Source of the DNA: Phlebiopsis flavidoalba
Lineage: Eukaryota > Basidiomycota > Agaricomycetes > Polyporales > Phanerochaetaceae
Length of the DNA stretch: 64,000 bases
Direction: 5' to 3'
Assembly: GCA_035772785.1 (NCBI GenBank)
Contig: JAOCPU010000007.1
Span: 310,001-374,000 of the forward strand
In this document: positions 46,094 through 58,273 of the stretch, piece after piece
Position numbering within the stretch: position 1 is the first letter of the stretch
Layout of the letters: every line of letters starts with the position of its first letter
Made by a program: the position numbers and the translations under genes
Notes under the pieces: model-generated
Seen by the model: only the letters and a program-made list of their open reading frames with translations
Told to the model about the DNA's origin: nothing
Databases searched by the model: none

Positions 46094-48723
46094 ATGACGG
46101 ACCTGAGCGCGTTCAGACCAGCCCCTCCAACGCCCGAGGAGGCTACGAAAGTGCAAATGGTCGTTGAGGTTCTTGGAGGTCAAGTCAGCGGGGAACAAGC
46201 CTTGAATGCCCTCAGAGCCCACTACAGCGATCCAGAGAAGACAATCATGGCATTGCTGGATGGATCTTACAACCTCGATGTCCCACCACCGCCTCCGTCG
46301 TCAGAAATGTCTGCTCTGAGGGAGGCAGCAGCCGGCGTTGTCCAACCCGTGAGCCCACCTCGTAAGTATGATATTGTATTGCTCCAATTTTCTGACTCAG
46401 TGGTGTACCTTTCAGCTTCACGGCCGGTAATTGACCTCACGAGCGATGCAGACATGGAGTCCGAGGACATGAAGAAAGCCATGGCTGCGTCACTAGAAGA
46501 CATCGCTCCCGTCTTTCCAGCCGAGTGCCAGGGCGCCGGACCCTGCATGGGCAATGGTTCGATCCAACGTATAGTACTCCACTACCGTGCTCATGCCATC
46601 CTGAGTTCAGATGTCCATGCTTGTAGGACCCAGTCTCTGGTCTCTCTCAAGATGAGGAAGACATGAACCAAGCGATAGAACTCAGCTTGCAGGACGAAAT
46701 TACGGTGGATCAATTCGACGAGAAACCATTGGAAGAACGTCTAAGGAGAGGAGACGAGTGCGTACTTTCCCGTTGCAGAGCGCGTTTCTTACCCACCCAT
46801 TGAAAGGCCTGTAGCTCTCCGTGCTTCCCAAGTGACGCACATCTATGCTATGCTGCAATGATTATCCACGCTCTTTACTTTGTACCTCAAGTGCGACGAG
46901 CGATTGCTGGGTACCTATCACACACAGCGTCCCGAGAAGACACGTCTATGGATGCGGAAGTCAGAGTTGCGCCTCCTACAGACGGACCTGGTACTGAACG
47001 CATATAAGCAAACGTACATGCAAATTTGACCTTACCTTCTTCAGGACACCTGGTCTGGTCTCTACTGGAGACATTTGTCTACCTAGATCTCTCCAGAATG
47101 ACGGGAGCTCAGTACCGATACACTCTTTGAACGACTATCGGTAGAATTGTGGTCCAACCCACGGAGTGGGGCCCCGGAGATTATCTCGCCTTTGGTACGT
47201 ATGTGTTAGCTAGCATATGAATACTGGTCATTGACAGCTATATAGGATTTTATGACAGCGTCATCGCATTCTCGATCGAGTCAATCCTCAATGCGGACGT
47301 AGCAACATCTTCAGATACTTGCAATACCGAGTGGAAAAGGTTGAAAGCGCCTTTGTTATGGCTATTTAACATCAACTGACCTCCTAGCAGACTATTATGC
47401 ACTTCCGCCATGGGTCAAGCAGCAGAGAACCGGAATTAGGCCCTTTTTCATCAAGAAATGGATGTACCCATAGCAAAGTGCGCATTGGTCTGCACTCGGA
47501 AGCAAACAATCTTGTAGCATGCCTGGACGAAGAACTGAAGCTGATAACGCTCCCTGAGTCGCAACCAGAAGTCATCGTATTCCCGTCGGAAGTTGGTGGC
47601 ATTCCAGCTTATCCACTACAGCTCCAGTCACCGACCAAAGTTCAGCTTCCCACCACACTTCTACTTGGATCAGTTCATGTATGAGAAAATACACTTGGCC
47701 AACGAAAAGCGACAATTGAAGCACGAGCTGTTGCAGAAGATTGACGAATTGGAAGCACGCAAGAAGACACTGACGAAATTCCAGGTTAGTGGTTCCAGTC
47801 CCCGTCCTCTCCCGGTTGGACACTCATCCTCCGTATAGGACCGAGATACTTTGGCAGACTTACACTCCGCAGCGTATTACTACGAAAACATCGCGGAAGA
47901 TGATGGAGACGAAATACGCCGGGCCACCCTCAAAGATACAGCCGCAAAACCTGCGCAATATCATCACGAGCATAGAAGAGGAGCTACAGGGTACGTCACT
48001 GCTTGCCACTTGCCTGCTTTGCCGCTTACATGTCTTGTATGTCTTGAAGAGATCGACAACCAGGCTTCACGATGCAGGGCAGAGGCTGACGAAGTCTTCG
48101 ATTGTCCTGGCTTACAAGATCACAAGGTTTGTCCATTCTTTTTTATGTTTTCTCATCTCGTGTTGAATTGCCCTTGCACAGTACGAGCTTCGTGCGGTCC
48201 TCATGCATGACGGCTTCTACGGGCGCAATCACCTTTACTCCTATGTCAAGCAGAGAGACACCTGGTGGAAGATAGTTGAACACACCATTTCACGAGGTAA
48301 TGTTTCCGACGTAGCCATTCACGCTATTCTGAACCACCATGTGCCGCAGGTATCTGAGAAGGAAGTTTTGGAAAGACCCAACGGGGCTACATCTGAACGC
48401 TGGACCTTTCATGCTGATTTACAGCCGTGCTCTGTCGCCAGACGAGGAAAATGAGAAGCCAGCCTGGCCGGAAGAGCTAAAGGTATTTAGTCTTCCCTGT
48501 GTTCGAACACCCTCACTGACAGCATACATAACTTCCAGAACAACGTCAAGAGGGACAATCAGGCGTTCTTCGAAACCCTAGGTCCCGAAGTGGTAGCAGG
48601 TATCGAGGACCCCAACTCCCCACCATCGAACCTTTTTGCTTTGCCTGAGGATACAGAGACGTCTTCGATGGAAGTCGAGCCGCCGTCAAGAGGGGGGACG
48701 ACATGGACTTAGATCGGGGCTGA
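46094..48723 (+). CDS. Ubiquitin carboxyl-terminal hydrolase (USP, UIM-containing)
   Basis: A C19 deubiquitinase of USP25/28-like layout. The ATG at 46094 opens MTDLSAFRPAPPTPEEATKV. A UBA-like N-terminal segment (SGEQALNALRAHYSD) is followed by two ubiquitin-interacting motifs, EDMKKAMAASLEDI (46468) and EDMNQAIELSLQDE (about 46660). The catalytic Cys box, read in the right frame, is LCYAAMIIHALYFVPQVRR with the Cys codon at 46846-46848. The linker has EKIHLANEKRQLKHELLQKI and LEARKKTLTKF, a coiled coil (47680-47790). The His box is AVLMHDGFYGRNHLYSYVKQ followed by DTWWKIVEHTIS (about 48200-48290). The C-terminus GDDMDLDRG stops at 48723. The usual Gly-Asn-Thr before the Cys is absent. It converges with DUS3, with 136 bp between ends. 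Confidence 0.88.
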
Positions 48724-48859
48724 TCCACTTATTACAACAAACTGTAGCATTACACGACTCGACGGACCTGTACACTGTACATAATGTGCGTAAAGATGGA
48801 TACAATGATATGTGGACTAGAACTGCATATTGTTTTATGTCTAGCCTTGGGATTCCGTG

Positions 48860-51533
48860 TCATAACGCGTTGCTTTTGTGTTTTGGGTGTGAAGGACCAG
48901 GTTTTTTCGGGGGCTGGTCCGAGGAACATCTCCGAGATTTTGGACCCAGTCGCGGCTGTGTCGCCCACTTTGCGAGTAGAGCGTTTTCTGCGAAGGACTA
49001 GTGAGTATCAGCCGGGATGCTCGTGCTGGACATCCGTACCCAGTTTCATTGCGACCGCGGAAGGCGGGCGGTCTGGTTAGTTGTTGAGGCGGCCCGGAAG
49101 CACCTCGAGAAGACCGATCGGGGTGTAGCGGTATTGGAAAGAGAGCGCCTCACACAGGTAACGACGAGTTGTGTTCACCCCTGCTGTGTCTGAGCCGAAA
49201 TGGCTAGAAGCGATTTATTGAGCGAAGCGAACGTAACGTATATCTTTGCACGCATATACGCACCTCAGGCCATATTCTGCAAACTGTAAAGGTAACATCT
49301 GTGAGCCTTGACACACAAAAGTTCGCGATGCTCGCTCCGAGGTCCGTACCTTCCTTTCCTAATCTCCTCCAGCCTCTCTCTCGAGCTAATATCCCACTCA
49401 CGTCTCTCCTTAATCTCAGTGAAGATCCATGGCTTAATGAGTGCGCCACGACCGATCATAACACCGTCGACACCGCTGGGTGCTCGACCTTCTCCCAGTA
49501 GTCCTGCGACGAGTAGCAATCACCACCACCACCAAAGATGGGCACCGGCGCAAGATCTTCCTCCGCTTCGCGGGCGCGTACAGCGTCCTACACATAGCTT
49601 GATGTAGTTCCCAGTCGGCGAGAGACGTGTGTAGCGCTGTTGTCTTGTCCGTCCATGAAGCTTGGTCAACGGGTACGTGGTCAGCTCATGACTTGTAAAG
49701 ATGATATAGATGTTTACAGTCATCGCAGCAGCCACCCCACTCCGCATTGACACGGGGCATCAATTTTGTGTGCATTGTTCTTGCCGTCCTTAACACCCGT
49801 CCGAAGTTTGACGGTGACAGGCACGTCACCTAGAGCCTTGTTCATACCGACAACAATTTTACCGAGCTTGCCTGCCGCATCCAACACTGTTCGATAGTCG
49901 AGGGTCAACATCCTCTCGGCCACATCATGGCTACTCTAGAGGTCACTCACGCGCTGAAAACCGCTTCCAGTCTTGTACACCAAGTCGATGGGGCATCCGC
50001 AGTTAAGGTCCACGAAGTCGAGATTTCCCTCGCAGACCTGTCCCAGGATCTCCGCCGCGGGTACTAGGTTCTGTGGTTTACCACCTGCGATCTGGACACC
50101 AAATATCCGCTCCGACGGATGCCGTCGGATGAGAGAATACTCCTCCTTGGATCCCTGTAGGAAGGAGTTGGCAAGACCCACTGGCGCGGATTATAAGTAC
50201 GATTCCGTAAAGAAGTAGCAGGAGGGTTTACTTTCTCCACAGGTGATGTCAGCACCATAGTCGACACAAATCCGACGGAAAGGCTGAAAAAGTCAACAAG
50301 AGCACAATATTGGATGGGTACAAAACTCACAAGATTTCCAACAGTGGTCAACGGTGCAAGGTCTGAGCAGGCAGATAAATCGACTATCCAAGCGAAGGGT
50401 TTAAAATGTTCCTACACGTCATGCCGCTCCAATTCAGTCGTATCTTTTCCGCAGGACGGAGAGGAACATCCGGCGTGTCCTTCTGGGAAAGATCTTCACT
50501 TTTTGTAGTTTCCGACTGCTCTAGAGGCTGAACAGATGGTGCGACGGTCTCGGAAACGTCGGCAGGGACTGATACCGCAGGGGTAGGGTCGCTATCTGGT
50601 GCGTTCGCAGCCGGTTTCTTGTTATCCTCGTCCTTTGTGTCTTGAAGGTATTTGACCCGGGTAGGGCATCCGCTATAGGATGTGGGAACTACAGTCCATG
50701 GAATCAGCAGAACTTGAAATCGTTAAGAATTCGTGTTACCTTCTTTGAGCGAATCTGTTTCAAAGTATCACCCATGACAAAGTTGAGCTCTGTTTCAGCC
50801 ACAACTGTCTGCGCTTTTTTTCTCCTCATCCACCACGAGCTCGAGCTTTCCTGCCTCTGTTTTGCGAAACGTGGCCACCGCGGGGAAGCGGCACCTCATG
50901 CCGTTTCTGCACTCGCCCAGTGCGCTCAAAGACAGGACAGCTTGCATTTTTCGTCTATGGAAACGTTTGTCGCATCGACCATGGGTTCATCTTCATTATT
51001 TCGCACAACGTATGGAGGTTCAGTTGTGAGCGCAGATACAGGTGGAAAGCGGAGGTCTCTTGGTTTAACGGCAAGATATTCTTCGACATTGTGCGTGTTG
51101 CGGCATCTATAAGAGTAGCCTCAGCACAAGACACAATGCTCATCAGTGAAACTTACTCTTCACTCGAATTCACAAGTCTTGCCTACTGGCGACTCTCCAG
51201 CACAGCTCCAGTTCGTCCCTGGACCTTTTTGGAAGCGCGACGACCCTTATTGCTCCCGCTTATTCTTGCACGATCCTCCTTGGACCACTTTTTGCGCGAA
51301 CCGCCAGAACCTCGCTTGTCCATTCCTGGGTGGGACGCCTGGTCGTCGGACCCGACCGTTCACATGGTTTTTGTGCTGCCCTTCCGCTGCATCGTCGTCC
51401 GGTATGGCTAACGACCGACATTCGTTTGAGGATGTATCTAAGAGGATGTTTGAGTTGAGAAAGATTGCATTTGGTTACTGCTACTAACTCGGCTTTGACT
51501 GGAGGCAGTCCCTGGAGGCAAGTTGCCCGACAT
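48860..51533 (-). CDS. DUS3: tRNA-dihydrouridine(47) synthase
   Basis: This FMN enzyme reduces U47 in the variable loop of cytosolic tRNAs. The ATG at 51533 opens MSGNLPPG. Then [17 protein letters not shown], a Lys-rich stretch, the first CCCH finger (ARVANGKTCEF-like block, about 51180) and [20 protein letters not shown] lead to the second CCCH finger [10 protein letters not shown] (about 50900). The TIM barrel shows [13 protein letters not shown] sequence, [39 protein letters not shown] and [14 protein letters not shown], with the catalytic Cys in NCGCPID at about 49985-50004. Further on are [40 protein letters not shown] (about 49430-49490), [20 protein letters not shown] and the tail [11 protein letters not shown] with HKSNAL before a stop at 48860. 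Indels break exons throughout. Order, both fingers and barrel motifs identify it. Confidence 0.93.
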
Positions 51534-52050
51534 TTGTGCGTACGAGTTCAAGAACACATTTCGAGAAATTACCACTATGCATAGGAGATAAGATAAGATT
51601 TAGATCAAACCTCTTCCGGAGCCCCCCAGCGGGGAGTCTAGCGAGCGCAAAATATACGATCTCACGAAGCCATTTGGCGTGTCTCAGGGGACAAAGGGAT
51701 TACTCTAATTCTTGGAAACTATGTATGGTCATGCAAGGCAAGAAATGCATATGCAACTTCAAGTAACTGACATGCTCTGCACTTTGCCATCAATTTAGCA
51801 TCATCAGTCCCGAGAACCTCGGGGTCGAACTGTACCAAAGCGGAAAACCGCTCGAATTGTTAACTCCGCCTGCAAGGCCGCTCATCGACAACAGACGTTC
51901 CCAGTCGGTCTGCTAGGACTAGTACCGAGACTGGGCCATGGGAAGTGACGAAATGGGCTCCTACTATCGCGACCCGAACCTCAAGTTTCTTCTTGACCAA
52001 CGCTACAACCCCCACCCTGCCATTCATACCGTGAATGACCATAGTCACCA
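51534..52050. other. Divergent intergenic region
   Basis: About 520 bases between the starts of DUS3 (-) and the cysteine-module gene (+). No gene is supported. Confidence 0.5.
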
Positions 52051-55000
52051 TGCAGAACAAGTCCGACGACGACCAACCCCAGGAATCAGGCTCGACGCGA
52101 CACTGTTCCGTGAGAGGATGCACCTCTTTGCTGCCGCCCGATTACTCGAACAAGATGTGCGATGCGTGTCGAGGGAGACACCGCATATATGCGAGCACAA
52201 AGCGTGCGAAGCGCAAGATGGAGAAGGCGGCATTGGGCGTGCAGAATGGGTGGGCATCTACAGAGGACGACCCACCTGCGAATGGTGGTCAACCGTCTCC
52301 ACCGGGGAACACTATTTCCTCGCCTGAGGTATGTCATTTATTCGCCGCGTTACTGTGAGATGAACATCATATCAGAGCGTACACCACCGACCACCCTCCT
52401 CCATCCTTTCCTTTTCCGGGGGGATCATAGGGAAAGCACGACATTGGATCCACGCCTTTTCCAGCCCAGTACGGCCTCTGAGCTCGCAGGCGCGCTTTTT
52501 TGACTCTGCCCGCTCCTTCGCGCTCTCGTTCTCCAGTACATGAACACATCTCTGCATTCGCTCCCGGGCTCAACCATCGTTCCACGAGTGGACCTCCTAC
52601 GCCAGGAAGCGTATCGTGCTCGCCGTCTTTCAATACCCCCGAGACGAATCCGTACCGCTGAGTTGTACAGGTTTTTGACGTCAACACACGCCACACAAAG
52701 GGATATCTGTGCAGAGCATTTCACGAGGTGGCCGCCATTCAGCCGACCGGCTCGCACTCCTCCACGTTTTTTTGCCCCCCACCCCCCTCAATCAAAGGAT
52801 GCAAGACTGTGATGGACGGAAATGCCCTTTACAGATGTGCGACGTTTGTAGGAGCAAATATAAGACCTAGGGACGACAAAGGCCAAGAAGTGGAAGGAGG
52901 AAAAGGCAAAAGCCCTTGCTGAGCTGGAGAGAGTATACGCGAAGAGAGGAGAACCGAATTCGTGCCGAGCAAGGATTGCCTGTATGTATTTGCATTCATG
53001 GTCTGATCCTGACTCTAATTTACGTGGTGTGTCTAGCCTCTCCCCGACACTGGTACACTGACCATGGCCTGAAGAGAGTATTGCGGGTCGGGCTATAGAC
53101 TCCACCAGTGCCCCGGTGTATGTGTACAGGTCTCACACTGCCGCGAGGTCCTACCTATTGGTTACGGCTTCCTCGTTGCCCGTTGCGAGCGTCATCGTAT
53201 ACAAAACCGCCATCACAGCAAGCTCAAGCGTGTACGCGACAAAGATGCCAAAGCTCAAGCTCTTGAGAGGGTTTTTGTGCCACCATCGTTCCGAATTATC
53301 AATCACCGGACATTTTTCGAGTTCGCCTCAAGCCGCGCCACGGGGCGAGATATTTGTGGAGGGAAGCAGCTAGTGATGGCTCGCGCATACCCATCGCTGA
53401 GCTTTACAGGATTGATGAGCACAAGAGGTCGGAAGAGGTCGACATAAACGTCATTCAAAACCAGGTATGTCCAGTGGTCTTGTCCTTGATGCGTCACAAT
53501 CTCAACGTCTTACAGGTTGTTGTCCTAGGCGTTCCCCCAGCTTGCTCGTGGTGTCAGACGCACAAACCACGCTTTGCTGCATTAAAGGCTGTCATAACCT
53601 CCTTTCCCCTGCAACGCCATGGAAGATGTGCGACGATTGCCCGTGCGCACGAACGAACCCGTTTCGGAAGATCAGGGCTCTTCGAGAGAACGGCAATCTT
53701 CGGTCGAGCCATTGCCTCCCGACTGCCGCCCAAGGAAAGGAGGTCAAGTGCACCGAAGGTGAAAGAAAGTAAGGTCTGGCAAACAAGACAAAGTACCACT
53801 CGAAGGGGCAAGTAGAGTCGCATGATTCAACTCCGGACGTGGTGGAGGACGGGCGATGGTGGCATGGGGGGGGGGGGGGGGGTTTATGGACCCTATACTC
53901 TTAGACAAGGATGATGAAAGCGCGTGAGGTGATTGACGAATAACGAAAGTTTTTGCTCGTGGGAGAGGTCCGCTCACACTCTTCAGCCATCGTCCGGTTG
54001 CGTACTTCTCGGATATCGTTCGTCTATGATGCTGACCAAGTAGGGTTATGTTCACGGGCACCGCCCGAATCAGTCGCAATCGAGCGAATCTCCTAGCCGT
54101 CCGAAAACGGTTCTCCCCCCCCCGATCGCAACAAACGAAGTCTCTTCAGAAGCAGCCTCTGCTGTGCCGACCTAAAAGAGAGGTCCCAAGAAGAAGTCCT
54201 CAGCACAAACAACAAACCACTCCCGCGACGATCCGATCACTACTGCGTAGCGCTTCAGCCCCGGTAATAGCTTCATCATCGGGGCTTAGACCCATAGCAC
54301 CCGCACCAGGTTCATACCCTCCCCTATCCTTACTATCCACCACCACCTCCCCCTGGGTACGGGATGCCTTACCCTGCTTCGGGCGCGCCGTACCCATATC
54401 CTCCTGCGCCCATCCCATCCCGCACGCGTTCCTCCGCGGACGGATTCGCTCCCTCACCAATTATCAGCCTCCATAACTCAGCATATGCAGGGTATCCGCC
54501 ACCCTATCCTCCACCGTATGGTTACTAATCCGCCTCCCATACGGGCCATATCCGCCGCCGCCCGCCGCCACCACCACCTGCCATGCCGCCTACACTGGCA
54601 CCAGAGCAAACCACAGCCGCCTGCGCCGCCCAGCGCAAATGAGTCGGCTGGTGTGAAAATGCAGCGTCATCCACCAACTTGCACACCGCCACCGCCTGCT
54701 GGCTCAGGTGCGCCAAATTACACCGTTGGTGTGATCTCGTACGTCTCTGCGGCGGCTGGAGCGCCCGCCAGCACACCTTCCTCCATGTCGCCCGGCTCTC
54801 TCCCACCACCTCCCTCTGACCCGTCAACTATGTACTCCATGTTTGCTGTGAAGCTGAGCGATGCTCCCGGGGAGCCTATGAGCACCGCAGCGGACACAGA
54901 GATGCCACCTGCGGCTGCGCTCAATGGTTCGGCCCCGGTAATGCAAGTGATGGGCACAAACAACGAGAGGCCCAGAGAGGGCGTCATATGGGTTGAACGC

Positions 55001-55641
55001 ATGCCAGAGAAGAGGAAGAGGCGGAAGGCAGACCATGCGGCTGTGCAGGCGTATATGAAGAAAAGAGAACAGGAGAAGACTGGGACGGACGGCGAAGCAG
55101 CGGCAGGGCCCGCTGGAGGGGACGCCCTTGGGGAACGCCCTGGACTATATGGCGGGGAGGATATTTCTGCTTTCACTTCTGTTCATGGAGAGATGACGGC
55201 TCAGCATGACTTGCTTATGCCGGTAGACCCCGTCGGCGTCGAAAAACAGGAGGTTCACAGGCGGTGAACAGGCCGCAACCGGTAGGCGAGGTGCAGAAAT
55301 CGCGATGCGTGAGTCTCTCCCAATGGATGATTGACGGTGGGCTGATTAGTGGACAACCCCAGTGTGCCAATAAGATGTGCGGTCGTACGCTCACTGCTTC
55401 CGAGATTAGTACAATCTGTAACCGCTGCAAGGAGAAGATGAAGAAGCGGGCGATGAAGGTCAAACGGAGACATAAACTCGTCATGCCAACTTCTTCCAAG
55501 ACTATAGCAAGACATGTTTCGAAGACGCTTTCCTCGACAAGGGATGGGGATGGGGACGATGACATGGAAGAAGTGATGGTGGAAGAAACCCTTGCGCAGT
55601 TAATTACTCATAGTGGGAATGACGGGGTGGCAGGCGTATAA
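52051..55641 (+). CDS. Uncharacterised protein with repeated CX4CX11-12CX2C modules
   Basis: I do not know a named family for this protein. From MQNKSDDDQPQ at 52050 the first module reads CSVRGCTSLLPPDYSNKMC DAC (CX4CX12CX2C) followed by RHRIYASTKRAKRK. A second, near 52797, is GCKTVMDGNALYRMCDVC then KYKTYGTTKAKKWKEEKAK. A third near 53120-53270 has HCREVLPIGYGFLRCERHR and a basic KLKRVRDKD tail. A fourth at about 53560 is CCIKGCHNLLSPATPWKMC DDC. A fifth at about 55365 is CANKMCGRTLTASEISTIC NRC then KEKMKKRAMKVKRRHK. Between modules four and five lie a G17 run and a Pro/Tyr-rich region (PYPYYPPPPPGYGMPYPASG, 54320) and a Lys-rich segment (ERMPEKRKRRKADH, 54995). Each module plus basic tail suggests a zinc-stabilised nucleic-acid or protein binder. 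Continuity across the G17 run is not proven; two genes are possible. Confidence 0.6.
53866..53882. repeat. G17 homopolymer
   Basis: Seventeen consecutive G between the fourth cysteine module and the Pro/Tyr-rich region. Its true length is uncertain and affects the reading frame if it is exonic. Confidence 0.85.
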
Positions 55642-56421
55642 CCTATACTCCCGGACTAAACTCAGACTCTCTGTATTGACTTTCAACTCACTTCAATCTT
55701 GGACCTCAGGCCACTGAAAACCTATGCGTGATTTGCGAAGCGCCGTCGTCGTGGCGTTTTTTGATGGATTGATGGAAAAGCCACCGTCCCTCTTACGGTT
55801 GCTGTCGTACAGGGGAGCGACTGGCTTCCTCCAATTGGGTCTATCTTGGACACAATACCCGAATGGAGCACCCGAGGAACGCCCTGCTCAGAAATTGCGA
55901 AACGGAGCATTCGATCGTTTAGGTGCATTGGCAGCCATACTGGCAGCCATGGGCAGCCGGCCACTCGCACTGGATCCCCCCCCACTCTCGAGCCTGAAGT
56001 TAGGCGAACTCGTATCACTACCGAATCTCACACATAGAGCCACGACGTTTGAGATATTAGTGACCGTGGCCAGGAAGGACAATAAGGTAGATAATCGTGG
56101 GGTTGAAGGTCTGACGGGTGGCGTGCCGCATCAAGAACTTCTAATAGGTGATACACGCGGCTATCTGCCATCTCATCCTACAGTAGCTGACCGTCACAAT
56201 AGTTGTATCCAAGGGGTCTAAGACCTTGTCGCTTCCTTCAACGCACGAGAACTACGGAGCATACAATGTGACCTGCTGCGAAGCGCGACCTGCTACAAGA
56301 AGAAGAGCCTTGTCAACAAAAGGTGAGCGCTTCGCCATTATACCAAACGTATACTTAAAGGGGAATGTAAAAGGGCCTTCGCCTCAGTGATTACATTGTC
56401 CCCTCCTCGATAACGCACGCA
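55642..56421. other. Intergenic, one unassigned 165-codon frame
   Basis: An open frame at 55724-56221 (+) starts MRDLRSAVVVAFFDG and contains an Ala/Leu-rich stretch (DRLGALAAILAAMGSR). It has no recognised domain and its codon usage is not persuasive. The last 100 bases precede the BTB paralogue D start and include AT-rich promoter-like sequence. Confidence 0.4.
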
Positions 56422-58032
56422 ATGTCTACCAAGATACCCAAGAAAGCTCGGCAGACCAAGCGAGCCGTCCCCCCTCTGGAAGATCAACCTATACCCGCGA
56501 ATATTGTAAAAACCCCACAAGAGCTCTTACAACTTGTCTGCAAGTTATCATTGGCCAGCGGGAACTTCATCGACACAAAATTCTACGCGTATTCCCGCAG
56601 GACAGCTTCTGGTATAGTTTACGACCCAAAGGCGGTCTACACTAATAGCTATATCCTGCGTATCAAGGCGCCTGAGTACTTCGGACCTCGTAAGCACCCC
56701 AACTCATCAGTTGCATTAGGATTGACGCATGAGTATATGCGACACAGTGCTGCAAGGAGACTACAATAGGGGCAACTGCGCCACAGGACCTCTCTACGCG
56801 GATTTCCCCTCAGAGTTCCCCGCGGAGGGTGACGGCGAAGGCTACGACTCAGACAGTGACCTCGAAGACGATGAGGGAGACGACCAACCGGGAAGTCATG
56901 TAGCGGGCGAAAACACTGTCAGTCAAGGACGATACTGGAGGTTCTAGCTCATCGCCGCTTTTGAGCGACGAAGCAAAGGTGGGCATTTGAAGTTGGTGCC
57001 TCTGTTGAAGAAGATTTTATTCTGATGGCTGCTTGAATTTTCGAAAGGATACTGGAGACCGCAGTGATAGAAAAACCATCCAGAAAGGCCCCGGGTCCCA
57101 TGAACATCAAGACGGTCTCAGTATGCCAGAGGGACCCACGGGCAGAATTCGACTCATGGAGAGGTTCGCTTACCCCACGTATGTTGATCTTCGTACCAGA
57201 AATTCCTGGATGACTGCTTACATACTCGCTTGACCATAGCTGGAATGCGTTTATATATTATCTCTACACTGGAAGCGTCAACTTCGCGCCACTCAAAAGC
57301 CAGGATTCAGACGAAAAATTGTTAGATTCGGTCCGACGCGACGCCATATCTGCTACTCCGCCGCAATGCTCGCCCAAGTCTATGTATCGGCTGGCGGAAC
57401 GAGGTAGGAGACGTTGTGTGATGAGTGTACGTGGTTGATTGATTATGTGTTGCAGCTCGGCCCCTGGATGATCTGAAGGGGTTGGCGTCAAAGACGACAT
57501 CCGATCAAAGCTGTCCGCAAAGAACATCACCACAGAACTCTTCTCTTCATTCACTACGAAGTAAGCGATCGCGCTCGTTCAATTATCACACTGTCTCATG
57601 TTTTTTTTTCAGGTACAATACTATCAAAGACATGCAAGTCGAATATGCTGGTTCTCATGCCAAGGACACCATCCCGCACACAAAAGCAACATTTCATGCA
57701 CAGTTTGAAAAGCCCTCCTCTCCCTTGAAGAACTGGGGGACGAAGTCACTGTTGGCACTATAGCAAGCCTTATTCAAAGGATTGGAGATATCTCGCCCGC
57801 GGTGGCTCCAGTTCAAAGTTCCCTACAATCAGGGTGTCACAGCGGTGAATCAGCTGCATTGGCAACGACTGTGGCAGCCTCACAGAATTTTCCAGTGCTA
57901 TTCGTGTACTGTGAAAACTGTGGTCACCATCGGACCCCCGACGGACATTCAAACGTAGTTCCATCTTCGTGGTCTGATGAGATTGTTGCAAAGACTTCCC
58001 AGCGTCGGCGTCTGTGGTTTGAATGTTCTTAG
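56422..58032 (+). CDS. BTB/POZ domain protein, paralogue D
   Basis: This is the best-preserved copy of the family. The ATG at 56422 opens MSTKIPKKARQTKR, then PIPANIVKTPQELLQLVCKL, BTB start SGNFIDTKFYAYSRRTASG, PKAVYTNSYILRIKAPEYFG and an intron donor at about 56690. Exon 2 has QGDYNRGNCATGPLYADFPS and the acidic linker YDSDSDLEDDEGDD. Then GRIRLMERFAYPTYVD (about 57130-57180), WNAFIYYLYTGSVNFAPLKS (57240), TPPQCSPKSMYRLAER (57355), and after an intron a TTELFSSF-like block (frame broken) and IKDMQVEYAGSHAKDTIPH (57623). The C-terminus has GTIASLIQRIGDISPAVAPV and CENCGHHRT, a CXXC knuckle as in paralogue B. The end near 58032 follows the open frame and may be 100-200 bases too long. BTB plus BACK-like helices suggest a dimeric adaptor. 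Confidence 0.83.
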
Positions 58033-58273
58033 TATGGTCGTACTAATCGCGGTCCCCAACCTCCACAAGATTTGTGCAGTCCCCTTTGCCATTACAACTT
58101 GGCCCACTTCGTATCCTAAGCGTGACTGTGGCACTAGTCATACTATATCACAAACCTTCAAGCGATACCTGCGAGGCACTCAAATTGGTTCTTGCAGGAT
58201 GACCACACGCTCCAATATTACGTACCTTGGACGTCCCGTTTGAGGATATCGTACCGTCTGACTACTGCGTCTC

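Noticed and set aside
46800..46920. Deubiquitinase without a catalytic cysteine
   Set aside because: In the frame read first the box ends T-H-I-Y-A-M-L-Q-stop. The neighbouring frame, which continues into the conserved A-L-Y-F-V-P block, gives L-C-Y-A-A-M with a Cys, so the cysteine is present.
54050..54600. Separate collagen- or extensin-like gene from the Pro/Tyr-rich stretch
   Set aside because: The stretch lies between modules of the same cysteine-motif type and on the same strand, so it is better read as a linker of that protein, although this is not proven.
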